Below, piece after piece: positions 21,937 through 34,142 of a DNA stretch of 64,000 nucleotides. The position numbers and the translations under genes are program-made. Every line of letters begins with the position of its first letter. The stretch's first letter is position 1. The notes beneath the pieces were generated by a model. The model was given only the letters and a program-made list of their open reading frames with translations, did no database searches and was not told where the DNA came from. Origin of the DNA: Lolium rigidum (taxonomy: Eukaryota > Streptophyta > Magnoliopsida > Poales > Poaceae); NCBI RefSeq assembly GCF_022539505.1, contig NC_061514.1, forward strand, positions 330,443,090-330,507,089. Reading direction: 5' to 3'.

Positions 21937-24900
21937 ATTGAAGGTGATGTCACAGTGCATTCTCCTTTCAATGCGCGATTAGATGACTTACTAGCAGACC
22001 AGCATGCTTGGGCAAATGAGTATGGAAATGGAAATGAAAATGGAAACAACGATGATGAAGATGACGAAAATTCTATTCCCAATACTGTGGAAGAAAAGAA
22101 GTCATTCTATGAGAAAATGAGGAAAGAGGTTGAACTTAAACTTTATCCTGGATGTTCCTCGTTTACGAGATTCTCCTTTCTGGTTACAATTCTTCAATAG
22201 AATTCGAAACATTTGATCACCAATTCTACATTTACTGACATCCTTCAGATCTTGTGTGAAACATTTCCACCTGCTAATATACTCCCAAGAACACACCGTG
22301 AAGCGAAGACTGTTATCGATAAATTAGGGTTTGGATACATTTCAATACATGTGTGCATCAAAAATTGCATTCTCTTCAGAAAGGAATATATCGACTTTGA
22401 TAATTTCCCTAAGTGCGGCGAGTCAAAAATGGAAAAATGTTGAAGAAAAGAAGACTCCGCAGAAAGTGTTGAGGCATTTTCCATTGATAACTAGGCTGCA
22501 GAGGATTTTTCTACGAAAAGATCATCAGATGAAGCACAGTGGCACAAGTTATACAGAAAGCCTAAGGTAGGAAAACATTTGGGTGAAATGAGCCATCCAG
22601 CTGACGGCGAGGCTTGGGAATACTTTGATAGAAGGTGGCCAGACTTTGCTGCAGATGCGAGGAACATTACACTTGGTCTTGCTACTGATGAGTTCAATCC
22701 CTATAACAACATGAGCACAAACTACAAAATGTGGCATGTCTTTGTTATTCCATACAACTTTGCACCTTGGGGTTGTATGGAGCAGTTAAATTTCATGATG
22801 TCCTTGCTGATTCCAGGCCCTGAATCACCTGGGAAGGATTTTAATGTCTTTCTAGAGCCTCTTATGGAAGAATTACAGTTACTTTGAAAAGGTGTGGATA
22901 CAGCTGATGCTCTATCAGAAGCTCAGGATAAAATGTTTTCTCTTAAAGCAGCAGTTCTTTGGTGTATTCACGACTGCCCAGCTCTGTGCACTCTTTCATG
23001 ACGTACTACAAAAGGCTATGTTGCTTGTATTAACTATGACAAAGATCCTCTTTCAAAAGCACTAAAAGGAAAACTTGGGTATTTTGGGCACTTTCGTTTC
23101 CTTCCAAAGAAACATCATATGCGCATAGACAATATGTATCTAAAGGTTAATGAGAAGCCATGTCGTTTCACTGCAGATGAGCTGAAAGAATTATTGGAGA
23201 AGGTTAGACAGCTTTCGCCGGAGGAATTACAAGTGGCAGCCATGAAAAAGAAGGAACAAGCAGCCATGAATAGGAAGGAAAGTGCAGCCATGAAAAAGAA
23301 GCAGAAGTCGGTCAACCAACAAGATAAAAATAAAGAAGCAGACAACAGTAAAAAGGAATCGATCCTACCACTCCGAGCCCTAGGGAAGCCCACCAAAAAC
23401 AAAGAAAAGTGATCCCAAACGTGTGCCAATTTGGGGCCGGAGGATGAATTTGTGGGACTTGGAGTACTGGCCCACCCTGAAGCTGAGACATAATCTTGAT
23501 GTCATGCACATTGAGAAAAATATTTGTGACAATCTTCTTGGAACAATTCTCAAAATGGACGGGAAAAATAAGGACACCCAGGTTGGACATCGGGAAGGAT
23601 AGGTTGAATGTTCTAAACATCTACAATTGGGCAAGGAGGAATGTGAAGTCTACTATGAGTGGCCAGAGGCTCCATATGCCCTTTCTCGAGACATTGCGCG
23701 TGCATTCTATCAATTCCTACGGGAGTTGAGGTTTTCATATGGATATGCTTCGAACTTTGCAAAATGTGTAAGTTCTGATGGGACCAAGGTACAATGCCTA
23801 AAAACACATGATTGTCACATTCTTTTGCATACCATCTTAGCTGCTGGATTGAGAGGACAAGTAAGTAAGGATATATATGAGGCAATTGCTCAGTTAGGCA
23901 GGTTTTTCAGGGTACTGTGCAGCAAAACTATAAACAAGACTATGCTGAAAGATCTAGAGGTACAGATCCCTAAGATCTTGTGCAAGCTAGAGTGCATTTT
24001 CCCCCCATCTTTCTTTGATGTGATGGTGCACCTAGCAGTACATTTACCTGAAGATGCACGCCAAAGAGGTCCTGTGCATTATGGGTGGATGTACCCAGTT
24101 GAAAGGCGGTTGTACACTTTGAAGCGCTATCAGAGGAACAGGGCACGGCCAGAAGGTTCTATTGCTGAGGGATATGTTGCGGATGAATGTCTCACATTTT
24201 GATCAAGATACATGGATGATGTCGACACATTGTATAACAAGGAACCAAGAAATTCAGCTTTTCAAGATCTTGATGCCTATGATGTTCAAGTTTTTGGGCA
24301 CGGAGTTAAATTTATTTCGCCATGCGATTATGATGTTGAAGATCATGCATGTTAAAAAAATGATGTGGTATGTTTTGCACAATAGTGATGAAACATTCGA
24401 ATATAGACGGTATGTTTTGACATTATAGCTTGCCTATTTTTATACATCCATACTTAACTATGTCTGGACAACTGACTTTAAAAAAAAATAGTCGATACAG
24501 AAATGAATTAACCCAGCAAATGGTTCGAGACATTGATAGAGCAATGAGAAGAGGATTTACGGACTGTTTCGAGAAAGAAGTTAGTTTTGCTCTTTGTTCA
24601 CGTATTGCTAGATCTATTTTGATATCTGTTGTCACTGCAGATTTGTCATATATTTCTTTGCTTGTGGTATTGCAGCTTAAGGAGGAGATGAAAAGAGGAA
24701 TTAATGTAAATAAGGATCTCTTCGCGTTGGGCTATTCTTCGGATTTCAGGGTCAAGAAATACACAGCGCGCATAGTTAATGGGGTTCGATTTAGCACTAC
24801 CAGCAGTGATGCGAATAAGAAGACACAGAACAGTGGAATCATGTTACCCGGTGCCGGAAATCCCACAAACAATGATCGCAGTGATCACTTTGGAACCCTT

Positions 24901-25446
24901 AAGGAGATTATTTATTTACAGTACCATGATAATAGGTCAGTTGTTATTTTTAAAGGTGATTGGTTTATGCAAGGCAAAGATCGGATAAAAAATGATGGGT
25001 ACTTCAAGAGCATCAATGTGGGAAAACTTGCTCAGACGAATGATGATTATATTCTGGCTACTCAGTCTAAAAAGGTCTTCTATTTGACTGACAGAGACCC
25101 AGCTAATAATAAGGGTTGGAAAATTGTCGAAACATATAACCATCGCCATCTCTACAATGTTAGTGAAAATGAAGATGTCAGATATGATGCAGATGCCTAT
25201 CAAGAGCAGGAACAAGCTGGTCGGCAACAACGACATGACACATACGCTGTAGGAACAGAACAAGTCGTACCTACTGCAAATTTAAGAAGAGATGGACCCC
25301 GCCATATTGCAGCGGCTCTGGTTGAAAACCTAATGAACAATACTGAAGGCCTCCATAATGACAATGGAGATGAATTTGATGACACATGTGACAATTACGT
25401 AGATGAGCATGACCCTTTTCCAGATATGGACACTGGCGAGGAGTAG
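21937..25446 (+). pseudogene. CACTA TNP2-type transposase
   Basis: Three domains of a plant CACTA transposase are recognisable in order. The TNP2 (Transposase_21) region at about 22440-23110 includes HPADGEAWEYFD, LGLATDEFNPY, VIPYNFAPWGCM and MMSLLIPGPESPGKDF. A DUF4218-like region at about 23820-24200 includes ILAAGLRGQVSKD, VMVHLAVHLPEDA, YGWMYPVERRLYTLKRY. A DUF4216-like region at about 24880-25150 includes FGTLKEIIYLQYHDN, FKGDWF, INVGKLAQTNDDYILA and VFYLTDRDP. An acidic tail ends at 25446. Stops and frameshifts occur at 22888, 23001, 23410, 23460-23640, 24200 and 24350. A repeated AAMKKKE motif lies near 23240-23310. The gene is dead but most of its length is present. Confidence 0.85.
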
Positions 25447-27053
25447 CTTTTTCCCATTGTATAAGTAATCATCTTTTTGCAATATATTGCATTATCTATC
25501 GAATGATATTGATTTTGTATTTTGCATGTTAATAATTTTTGGTAAAAACATAGTCAAACTTGACATAGTTTTATTTTCTTAAAATAGCTCTCCTTTGATT
25601 CATATGATAGGAAAATCATTTTGATCATTAGAGTATGTGTCCAACAGATGATGTATTTGTCAAAAAACAGTTATATAAATCACATTAGCCCAAAAAATGA
25701 GCAAAAGCAGATGATGTAATGTACAAAACGTTCCCAAAAAAATTAAATTGCAATGTATAATTTGCACCACGTGATGCAAATTTACATCACCTGCAACGCC
25801 CAACCGCCGGGCCGATTCCGGCTCGCCTCCGCGCCCTACTAGCGGTCAGTCTGCATGGCTGACGCGACACCTTCAAACTTAGTTCTGCCTACCATGAGCT
25901 CCCACACAACCTATGTCCGGTCAGGAGCTCCGGGTTGTACAGAACGTGTTTGATAAGGGTGTATAATTGCACGGGTGATGTACATCATCTGGATTATAAA
26001 AACAAAATCAGGCGATGTGAAAGCCAAAAAAAAATCCCTAAACAGGTGATGTATAATTTCTTTTGTGCTTCTCTACGCCATCCTCAATGTCTTTTCTGTT
26101 AGAGTTTGCCTGGAAGAGAGAGCACAAGCATTAATCATGTTACAAAATCAGGGGTTTTGCGTTCAAAATAAACATCATTTCTGGTTTTACAAGTTAAGAA
26201 AATATTTACATCTATGCGAAAAAATAATAATGTAGTAGTACAAAAATGGCTGGCTAAATAAAGGTTCCATTAAATATAAACATACCCATGTGAGAGAATT
26301 AGCGATGCAGACAGAAAAATCTCTTTCGTGCAATGTTACCGAAATGGGCGACTCCCGACATGGCTGAGCAAAAACAAAACAACTATTTTATATGTACAAT
26401 GGCAATGCAGAAAACCCAGCTCATCGGCAATTTGGCACGACGGCCAGTAATACAATGATTTATACCTAGATTCGGCGGGAATTCGGGATCTGGAACATCC
26501 GGTACAGTGCCTCCCGTGGATCGATCCGCCGACGACGAACCATTGCACGCACGACTCGCCCTCCTCATCGACTACCTGGCAACCTCCTCCGCACCACCAG
26601 ATCTCGCGACAGGAACACGAGGAAGCGCGCGAGGAAGAGCCGCTGTGCCCGCACACACGTTGAATGAGCTATGGCACCGGAACTGGCGATTGAGGCAACA
26701 AATCAACGTCTGCGCGAGCAACGCCGCCATGTCTAAGCCTGGGAGAGTGGGAAGAGAGCGAAGGGTTAGGGTTACAGGGTAGTCCATGTAAATAAATGAC
26801 TATATGAGATATTTCCAAGTCGGCCGTCCACAGTGTGGCCGATGACCCAAAACGACAAAACTCAAAAGGTTGGCACCTAAATAGCGAAGCCCTGACACAA
26901 AAATTGGGCACCGTCCACCACAATGTAGTTGATGCATGTACAGAAAAGCGGGGTCCATCCATGGATTAGAAAATTTGCCTGAGCCAATCTATGTTGCTAT
27001 TAGTCGATTCGGGAGCTATATACACGTGACTTCATTTCCGATATCTGTACTAT
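25447..27053. other. CACTA internal region, no clear gene
   Basis: From about 25630 to 26060 the motif GATGTA and its reverse TACATC occur repeatedly, including a palindrome GATGTACATC near 25978, with a GC-rich block between. A minus-strand frame at 26787-26336 is open in part but matches nothing I know. The motif cluster resembles subterminal repeats of another CACTA, so a second decayed element may lie here. Confidence 0.4.
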
Positions 27054-27522
27054 TGAATGGATCGTAGCGGACAAGAGGGGGGGGGGTGAATGGACGCTAC
27101 ACAAATTTTAATACTTTTTCAGTTTTAGCGGTGCGGAAGGTAAAGGTGATTGCTTTAGTGGTGGAGGTGTTCCTAGTATGATCCTAGGCAAGTGCAACAA
27201 GTAAAGGAAACAAGCATGATAGTAAGAGTAAGGAGCGGGACAACCGGATGATGCGGAGACGAGGCGAGGTTTGTTTCCCGTAGTTCCTCTCACAAAAGAG
27301 AGTACGTCTGCGTTGAGGAGGTGCTAGCCTCACACAAGAGGCTAGGCGGCCACACCACAAAGGAAGGCCTCACCTTCTTCCTCGAGAGAGCTCCACAAAG
27401 GGGCTCCCCCTTCTCCACTATGGCACCGGTCGAGGCGGTGGTTCCTTCACAAGGTTGGGGCGAGCTCCACAACACTAGGAGGCTCCCAACAACCTATGGA
27501 GCTAGCACAACACCAAGCTAGA
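27054..27522 (-). repeat. Inverted LTR segment at the 5' end
   Basis: Reverse complement of 30757-31221, from TGAATGGATCGTAGC to ACCAAGCTAGA. It points opposite to the 3' LTR, giving the element terminal inverted repeats of about 465 bases. Confidence 0.85.
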
Positions 27523-27767
27523 TTTGCAAGTGCACGGTGACCTCGCTGGACACGTCAAGATCGGAGGACTGAAGCGTAGCTTATAGGATTTGGGGTAAAC
27601 CTTTGCTATTCACAGGAGCATCTAGGACCCGTGGTGGCAAGGTTAAGCCACCCCCTCGTCGTCATCGAGATGAAGATGAGCAAGAGGAGATCGTTCCCGC
27701 TAGGCTCACCAAGCGTTAGAGGGATGCAGCAGCTGGCAGAAGGACAACCCAAGGCTCTCAAAAGTCG

Positions 27768-29111
27768 ATGGTAGAGCTCAAGAAAGCCCAATTCTTGCAA
27801 GTAAGAGGAGCCAATCCATATTTGCTACCAAGGAATGCTCGTCAATGCCCCAATCCCTTCTTCTATCATGTCGACCAAGAGAGGATCTACAAAGAAGTCT
27901 ATGGGGCCAAGGAATTCAACTATTGTCCCCAATACTCCATCAGCATGGATAAGCTCAACTCCAACCTCGAGTATTTTGGGGAAGCTCTTGAGATTTGTGA
28001 AGAACAAGGACTAACACCTCTGATGACCTTATCTCACAACTACTCCAAGGAAGTGATATGCCAATTCTATGCCACAGCTGTCTTCCTTGAGGATGAAGGA
28101 GGTTTTCGCTCATTAAGATGGATGACTAGGGAGCATGTGATGGAGGCCACGTGGGAGGAGTTTGCTAGAGGCATTGGATATGAGCTTCATGACTATGACA
28201 CCAACATCTTCAAGATTCACCTTCAGCCCAAGCCAATGGCCAAAGAGAAGATGGCCGACCTCTACATTCCCGGAAGGATGTTGTGTGGAAGTGCTTATCA
28301 CCTTCTCCCCGTCTACGACATCATGAATCGGATCTATCGCAGCACCATCAATCCCAAGCACACCAACCATGATGAAGTGCACGGTTTTCTTGTAAACCTT
28401 ATTGTGCGCACTCATGAGATGAGGGGCCGCGGCAAACAGCTGGACGTCATGGACTATATTTGGCATGAGATGCGTGACTGTGCCTTTCTTCGCAAGCTTC
28501 CTCAATATGCACCTTACATTATGAGGCTCATCTATCTCAAGTGGGAGCAAGAAGGCCGTGGAAATCTTCTTGAGCAATGTCACCCCATCACTATCCATAA
28601 GGAGAAGAGTCCTCTTGTCAAGAAACATGATCCTCCAAGGTTCGGCAAGGGAGCTCCCAAGGACAAGGACGAAGACGAAGCCGATAGTGATGATTCCGAC
28701 TATGTGCCCAACTCCGTCAAGACTAAGGGCCTCTTTGCCAAGCTCACCGCTCGCCTCAAGAAGTCCTTTTGCTTCAAGAGGGACCTTGAAGATAGGATGT
28801 ATCAAGCTCACCATGACAACAAGAAGATCCGCCAACGCCAAAAGGCGATGATGAGGCATATGCAGCTTCCTGTCTCTGATGGCTCCGAAGACAACATTAC
28901 TCCTCCCGGTGAGTGGAAGTCCAAGCTTACTTGGTCAAGTTCCAAGGACTCCATTCCCGAGCACATTGTTCGTCCATCTCCACCACCACATGGCAAGGGT
29001 CTTGCTCAAGATGGAGACGATGATGATGAAGACGAAGATGAAGAGGAGGAAGATGATGAGGACATGGGTGATGAGGATGATGATGACGAGGAGGATGACG
29101 ACAACGAGTGA
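27768..29111 (+). CDS. Retroelement protein with acidic tail, plant transposon-protein type
   Basis: An uninterrupted 447-codon frame starts at ATG 27768; the DNA just upstream (from about 27600) also reads as basic protein in the same frame until a stop at 27718, so the original start was further 5'. The first 280 residues resemble the plant 'putative transposon protein' family (Transposase_32 type) seen in many grass LTR elements. Visible blocks are GANPYLLPRNARQCPNPFFY, WEEFARGIGYELHDYDTN and LYIPGRMLCGSAYHLLPVYD. The C-terminus is lysine-rich and then almost purely Asp/Glu (last 40 residues). There is no zinc knuckle, protease or RT. It may serve as a structural (gag-like) protein. The family assignment is from memory of motifs and is tentative. 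Confidence 0.65.
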   Translation: MVELKKAQFLQVRGANPYLLPRNARQCPNPFFYHVDQERIYKEVYGAKEFNYCPQYSISMDKLNSNLEYFGEALEICEEQGLTPLMTLSHNYSKEVICQFYATAVFLEDEGGFRSLRWMTREHVMEATWEEFARGIGYELHDYDTNIFKIHLQPKPMAKEKMADLYIPGRMLCGSAYHLLPVYDIMNRIYRSTINPKHTNHDEVHGFLVNLIVRTHEMRGRGKQLDVMDYIWHEMRDCAFLRKLPQYAPYIMRLIYLKWEQEGRGNLLEQCHPITIHKEKSPLVKKHDPPRFGKGAPKDKDEDEADSDDSDYVPNSVKTKGLFAKLTARLKKSFCFKRDLEDRMYQAHHDNKKIRQRQKAMMRHMQLPVSDGSEDNITPPGEWKSKLTWSSSKDSIPEHIVRPSPPPHGKGLAQDGDDDDEDEDEEEEDDEDMGDEDDDDEEDDDNE

Positions 29112-29749
29112 TTCCCTTGGGGCGTTGGGCGTTAGTATGCTCCTTCTCCCTTTTTGGTGTCTCGATGCCAAAAGGGGAGAAGTTGATCTATTAGGACGGG
29201 AATTTGCATGGGGATGCCAAGGGCTTGGTGGCTTCATTTTGGTTCTTTCGGCCTTGGCATCAATCCTTCCCCTAGTTATTTGGAACTTTATTCGTATGTG
29301 TGTTTGCTACTCTATTCGTGGATCTCCCGACCCCCCCCCCGTTTGTATTAAGACTTAATCGTTCGTAGCTTAATGGTCTTCACTATTTATCCTTGATTGG
29401 CTACATCAATCCTATGGAGGCTTCTATTATTATGAGTTTGGGTTTTTCTCTCAAGGCAAAGGTATGAAAAGTTTCACCCAAACTCTCCTATATGCACTTA
29501 TACTTGCCTCCATAGTGTGCTTGTGCTATATGATCTTGTCATATGTTCTTCTTAGCACTTATGCTTGGTTTGTAGAATCTAGGGGAGTTTCTCTCTAGGA
29601 TGTGTGCATTTGTATACAAATGCATATTCTAAATATGCACACATCTAGGGGGAGCTTCATCTACTCTTACAAATCATATACCTTATCATAATATCCTATG
29701 AATTATTGCAAATTCGTGTGTTGTCATCAAACACCAAAAAGGGGGAGAT

Positions 29750-31221
29750 TGTAAGAGCAAGATCTATGACCCTTGTTTTGTGTGTTTGATAACAACACTC
29801 GAACAATTCTAACCGTGCACAAAGATTATCTTTGATGGATTTGTAGGTGTATGGTGCCCTCGCTGAACACACCATGATCGGAAGACTGAAGCGTAGATCT
29901 TAGGTTTTCTGGTTTTGTGTGTGTGTCGTGAGGTAACATGGTAGGAGAGGAAAAGAGGAAAAAGCTATTTTAGTCTTTGCGGTACTACCGGTACCAGGAG
30001 CGGTAGTACCACTACCCCTACTGGTAACGCCCGAGATACCGCTCTGAGGATTGCACATGGAAATGTCCCACAGAACCCGTTACGGTACCTTTACGGTACC
30101 ATGAGCGGTAGTACTGCCCACGGTACCGCTCAAGTACCGTAACGCGTTACGGTCGTACCGCTGTGGTACCGCTTCTGTACCGCTTCGAGTCTAGTAAGCT
30201 CTGGACCCTGTTGCGGTACCTCGAGCGGTACCGCAAGCGGTAGTACCGCAATGTGTCCACGTGGACAAGTTCAGTGGGATTCGAACTCAGAGCGGTAGTA
30301 CCGCTTCCAAAAGCGGCAGTACCGCTTAGGCAAAAACTGCATGTAACGGTTGGATTTGGAGGGACCTATATAAAGGCCCCTTCTTCTCCAGCCAGCTTGA
30401 GCTCTTCTCTCTCTCTCTCCTCCATTGTTGCTGAGCTCAAAATTGAGGGGATCTCCTCATCCACCCAACCAATCTTGCTCATACTTTGAGAGGTGGTGGA
30501 GGAGACCCCGATCTATCATTCTACCGAGAGAAAGTTCACCAATTCGTGGTAGTCCTTAGTGGATCTTGGTGTTAGGGTTCCTTTGGTGGAAGAGCTTCTT
30601 GGTGGAGCATTGGAAGAGCTTCTTGGTGGAGCACTTGGAAGAGCTTCTTGGTGGAGCATTGGAAGAGCTTCTTGGTGGAGCATTGGAAGGGTTCCTTTGG
30701 TGGAGCATTGGAGATGGGTTCCTATGGTGGAGCATTGGAGATGTGCAGCTATGGAGTCTAGCTTGGTGATGTACTAGCTCCATAGGGTGTTGGGAGCATC
30801 CTTGTTTGTGGAGCTCGCCCCAACCTTGTGAAGGAATCACCGCCTCGACCGGTGCCTTAGTGGAAGAGGGAGAGCACCTCCGTGGAGCTCTCTCGAGGAA
30901 GAAGGTGAGGCCTTCCTTCGTGGTGTGGCCGTCCAGTCTCTTGTGTGAGACTAGCACCTCCTCAACGCAGACGTACTTCCTGTTGTGGAAGGAACTGCGG
31001 TAAACAAACCTCGCCTCGCCTCCGCGCCCTCCGGTTGTCTCGCTCCTTACTCTTACTATCTTGTTGATTCCTTTACTTGTTGCACATGTCCTAGCATCAT
31101 TTGTAGGAACCCCGCTATTGCAAAAGTTATCACCTTTACCTTCCGTTGCGCTAAAATTGAAAAAGGTTAAAACTTGCCTTAGCGCCATTCACCCCCCCTC
31201 TTGTTCGCTACGATCCATTCA
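29750..31221 (+). repeat. 3' LTR of the non-autonomous element
   Basis: About 1.47 kb from TG to CA. It contains many short palindromes of the form GCGGTAGTACCGC (about 29975-30330), a TATA-like CTATATAAAGG near 30366, and a minisatellite at about 30590-30740. The end TCACCCCCCCTCTTGTTCGCTACGATCC is a well-known grass LTR ending. Confidence 0.8.
30590..30740 (+). repeat. Minisatellite in the LTR
   Basis: About five tandem units of roughly 30 bases, each with AGAGCTTCTTGGTGGAGCA, becoming variant in the last two (GGTTCCTATGGTGGAGCA). They lie downstream of the likely TATA box, so they would be transcribed. Confidence 0.75.
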
Positions 31222-31541
31222 GGCGTGGCCCCACCCTTGGCCGCGCGGCCCTGTGGTCTGGGCGCCTCGTCGCCCCACTTCGTAACCCTTTCGGTCTTCT
31301 GGAAGTTTCGTGGAAAAATAAGACCCTGGGCGTTGATTTCGTCCAATTCCGAGAATATTTCCTTTGTAGGATTTCTGAAACCAAAAACAGCAGAAAACAT
31401 CAACTGGCTCTTCGGCATCTCGTCAATAGGTTAGTGCCGGAAAACGCATAATAATGACATAAAGTGTCTATAAAACATGTGAGTATCATCATAAAAGTAG
31501 CATGGAACATAAGAAATTATAGATACGTTTGAGACGTATCA
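31222..31541 (-). mobile_element. Orphan 5' part of an Athila-type LTR
   Basis: On the minus strand it starts TGATACGTCTCAAACGTATC at 31541 and follows the first 320 bases of the LTR type seen at 45663 and 50713, then stops at the LTR end of the neighbouring element. Its outer edge abuts the first unit of the tandem array exactly. Confidence 0.8.
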
Positions 31542-31542
31542 T

Positions 31543-34142
31543 CCTACAAGTCTCCAAAATCATATTTAGATACATATTACTTATCACTTAGTGAAACTGA
31601 TGATAGTTCTGAAATATTCAACCCTTTTTTATGAATAATCATGTCGACCATTTTGACCCGGTTTTGAAATAAATAAACAAATAAATAAATAAAACCTCAA
31701 AAAATGAAATCCTTTCGCATGGAGTGCTAATATGTGTACTTGATAGTGAAAATAAGAAACATGTAATAGGGTAATAAAAAACAAATTTTATTCACATAAC
31801 GGACTATCGTGTACGAAGATTCATATCATTCAAGCCAAATGACATAGTTATTGCCATATTTGTGGCATAGTTTGTTATAACGTTCCCAAATTGCGCATGG
31901 TGCTGCATCTTGCCATTGCCAACAATGTTGCAAACTAGAATTTTCAACTTTTTGGTATAAAGAAAATCATTTTTCATTTTCTAAATTACGAAATATGTTT
32001 ATTTTGTGAATGAGATACAAAAAATACGGTTCCAAATGGTACCTCTACATTTTTCAGGTAAAGTAGGCTACAGTTCAGTGCAAACTATTATGAATTTTAA
32101 TGATTCATAGCTAGTTTCGCGCATTTAAATGACTTTATACCAATCTATTGAAAGTAATTCAAATTTGAACTGTAGGTGTGTTATAACTTGGTCCTACAAG
32201 TCCTCCAAAATCATATTTAGATACATATTACTTATCACTTAGTGAAACCGATGATAGTGCTGAAATATTCAACCCCTTTTTATGAATAATCATGTCGACC
32301 ATTTTGACCCGGCTTTGAAATAAATAAGAAATGAGGAAAACCTCAAAAAATGAAATCCCGTCGCATGGAGTGCTAATATGTGTACTAGTTGATAGTGAAC
32401 ATAAGAAACCTGTAATAGAGTAATAAAAAACAGAATTTATTTACAGAACGGACTATCGCGTACAAATATTGCTTTCAAGCCAAATGACATAGTTATGGCC
32501 ATATTAGTGGCATAGCTTGTTATAGCGTGCCCAAATTGCTTATGGTGGTGCATCTTGTCATTCCCAACAATGTTGCAAACTAGAATTTTAAAATTTTTTG
32601 TATAAAGAAAATCATTTTTCATTTTCCAAATGATGAAATAGGTTTATTTTGTCAATGAGAGACAAAAAAATACGGTTCCAAATGGTACCTCTGTATTTTT
32701 CAGGTAAAGTAGGCCATTTCAGTGGCAATGTCCAACTATTACGAATTTTAATGATTCATAGCTAGTTTTGTGCATTTCAATGACTTAATGCCGATTTATT
32801 GAAAGTAATTCAAATTTGAACTGTAGGTATTATAATTTGGTCCTACAAATTCCCAAAAATCTAATTTACATAAATATTACTTATTACATAGTGAAACCGA
32901 TGATAGTGCTGAAATATTCAACCCCTTTCTATGAATAATCATGTCGACCATTTTGACCCGGTTTTGAAATAAATAAAAGTAAATGAAGAAAACCTCAAAA
33001 AATGAAATCCTTTCGCACGGAGTGCTAATATATGTACTAGTTGATAGTGAAAATAATAAATGTGTAATAGGGCAATAAAAACAAAATTTATTCACATAAC
33101 GGACTATCGTGTACGATGATACATAGCATTCAAGCCAAATGACATAGTTATATCCATATTTGTGGCATTGCTTGTTATAACGTGCCCAAATTGTGCATGG
33201 TGGTGCATCTTGCCATTCCCAACAATGTTGCAAACTAGATTTTTCAACTTTTTTGTAAAAAGAAAATCATTTTTTCTTTTCTAAATGACGAAATAGGTTT
33301 ATTTTTTGAATGAGATACAAAAAAATATGGTTCCAAATGGTACCTCTACATTTTTCAGGTAAAGTAGGACACATTTCAGTGGCAATTGCCAACTATTACG
33401 AATTTTAATGATTCGTAGCTAGTTTCACACATTTAAATAACTTATACCGATTTATTTAAAGTAATTCAAATTTGAACTGTAGGTGTGTTATAACTTGGTC
33501 CTACAAGTCCCCCAAAATCATATTTATATACAGATTACGTATCACTTAGTGAAACCGATGATAGTTCTGAAATATTTAGCCCTTTTTTATGAATAATCAT
33601 GTCGACCATTTTGACCCGGTTTTGAAATAAATAAATTAATTAATGAAAAAAACCTCAAAAAATGAAATCCTTTCGCATGGAGTGCTAATATGTGTACTTG
33701 ATAGTGAAAATAAGAAACCTGTAATAGGGTAATAAAAACAAAATTTATTCACATAACGGACTATCTTGTACGAAGATTCATAGCATTCAAGCCAAATAAC
33801 ATAGTTATGGCCATATTTGTGGCATAGTTTGTTATAACGTGCCCAAATTGCACATGGTGGTGCATCTTGCCATTGCCAACAATATTGCAAACTAGAATTT
33901 TCAAATGTTTTGTACAAAGAAAATCATTTTTCATTTTCTAAATTACGAAATATGTTTATTTTGTGAATGAGATACAAAAAATACGGTTCCAAATGGTACC
34001 TCTATATTTTTCAGGTAAAGTAGGCCACATTTCAGTGGCAATTGCAGACTATTAAGAATTTTAATGATTTGTAGCTAGTTTTGCGCATTTAAATGACTTT
34101 ATGCCGATTTATTGAAAGTAATTCAAAATTGAATAGTAGGTT
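31543..34142 (+). repeat. Tandem array, four units of about 650 bp
   Basis: Units start at 31543, 32193, 32842 and 33500 with CCTACAA(G/A)T, giving lengths of 650, 649, 658 and about 640. Each contains GTCGACCATTTTGACCCGG, CAAATTTATTCACATAACGG-like and GGTTCCAAATGGTACCTCT blocks. Units differ by scattered substitutions and small indels. Open frames in it are not conserved between units, so it is not coding. The array lies inside the CACTA. Confidence 0.92.

Larger units (their letters stand above)
27054..31221 (+). mobile_element. Non-autonomous LTR retrotransposon with rearranged 5' LTR
   Basis: The 3' LTR runs 29750-31221 (TGTAAGAGCAAG ... GATCCATTCA), preceded by a purine tract AAAAAGGGGGAGAT. 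Internally there is one long open frame and no RT or integrase. In place of a normal 5' LTR there is an inverted copy of the last ~465 bases of the LTR (27054-27522), followed by a forward piece matching 29840-29910 (27523-27595). No target duplication can be shown because the right flank is another element's fragment. Confidence 0.75.

Noticed and set aside
26336..26787. Minus-strand gene starting at 26787
   Set aside because: Frames are short and broken, and I could not connect them to a CACTA or host protein.
27054..31221. A DNA transposon with long inverted repeats
   Set aside because: The terminal inverted repeats are made of LTR sequence, with a purine tract and full LTR at the 3' side, so a rearranged retrotransposon explains it better.
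32877..33233. Open frames in the 650-bp tandem array
   Set aside because: They are interrupted at different places in each unit and show no coding conservation.
31543..34142. CRISPR-like or centromeric satellite array
   Set aside because: Unit length near 650 bp without spacers rules out CRISPR, and four units inside a CACTA are not evidence for a centromeric satellite.
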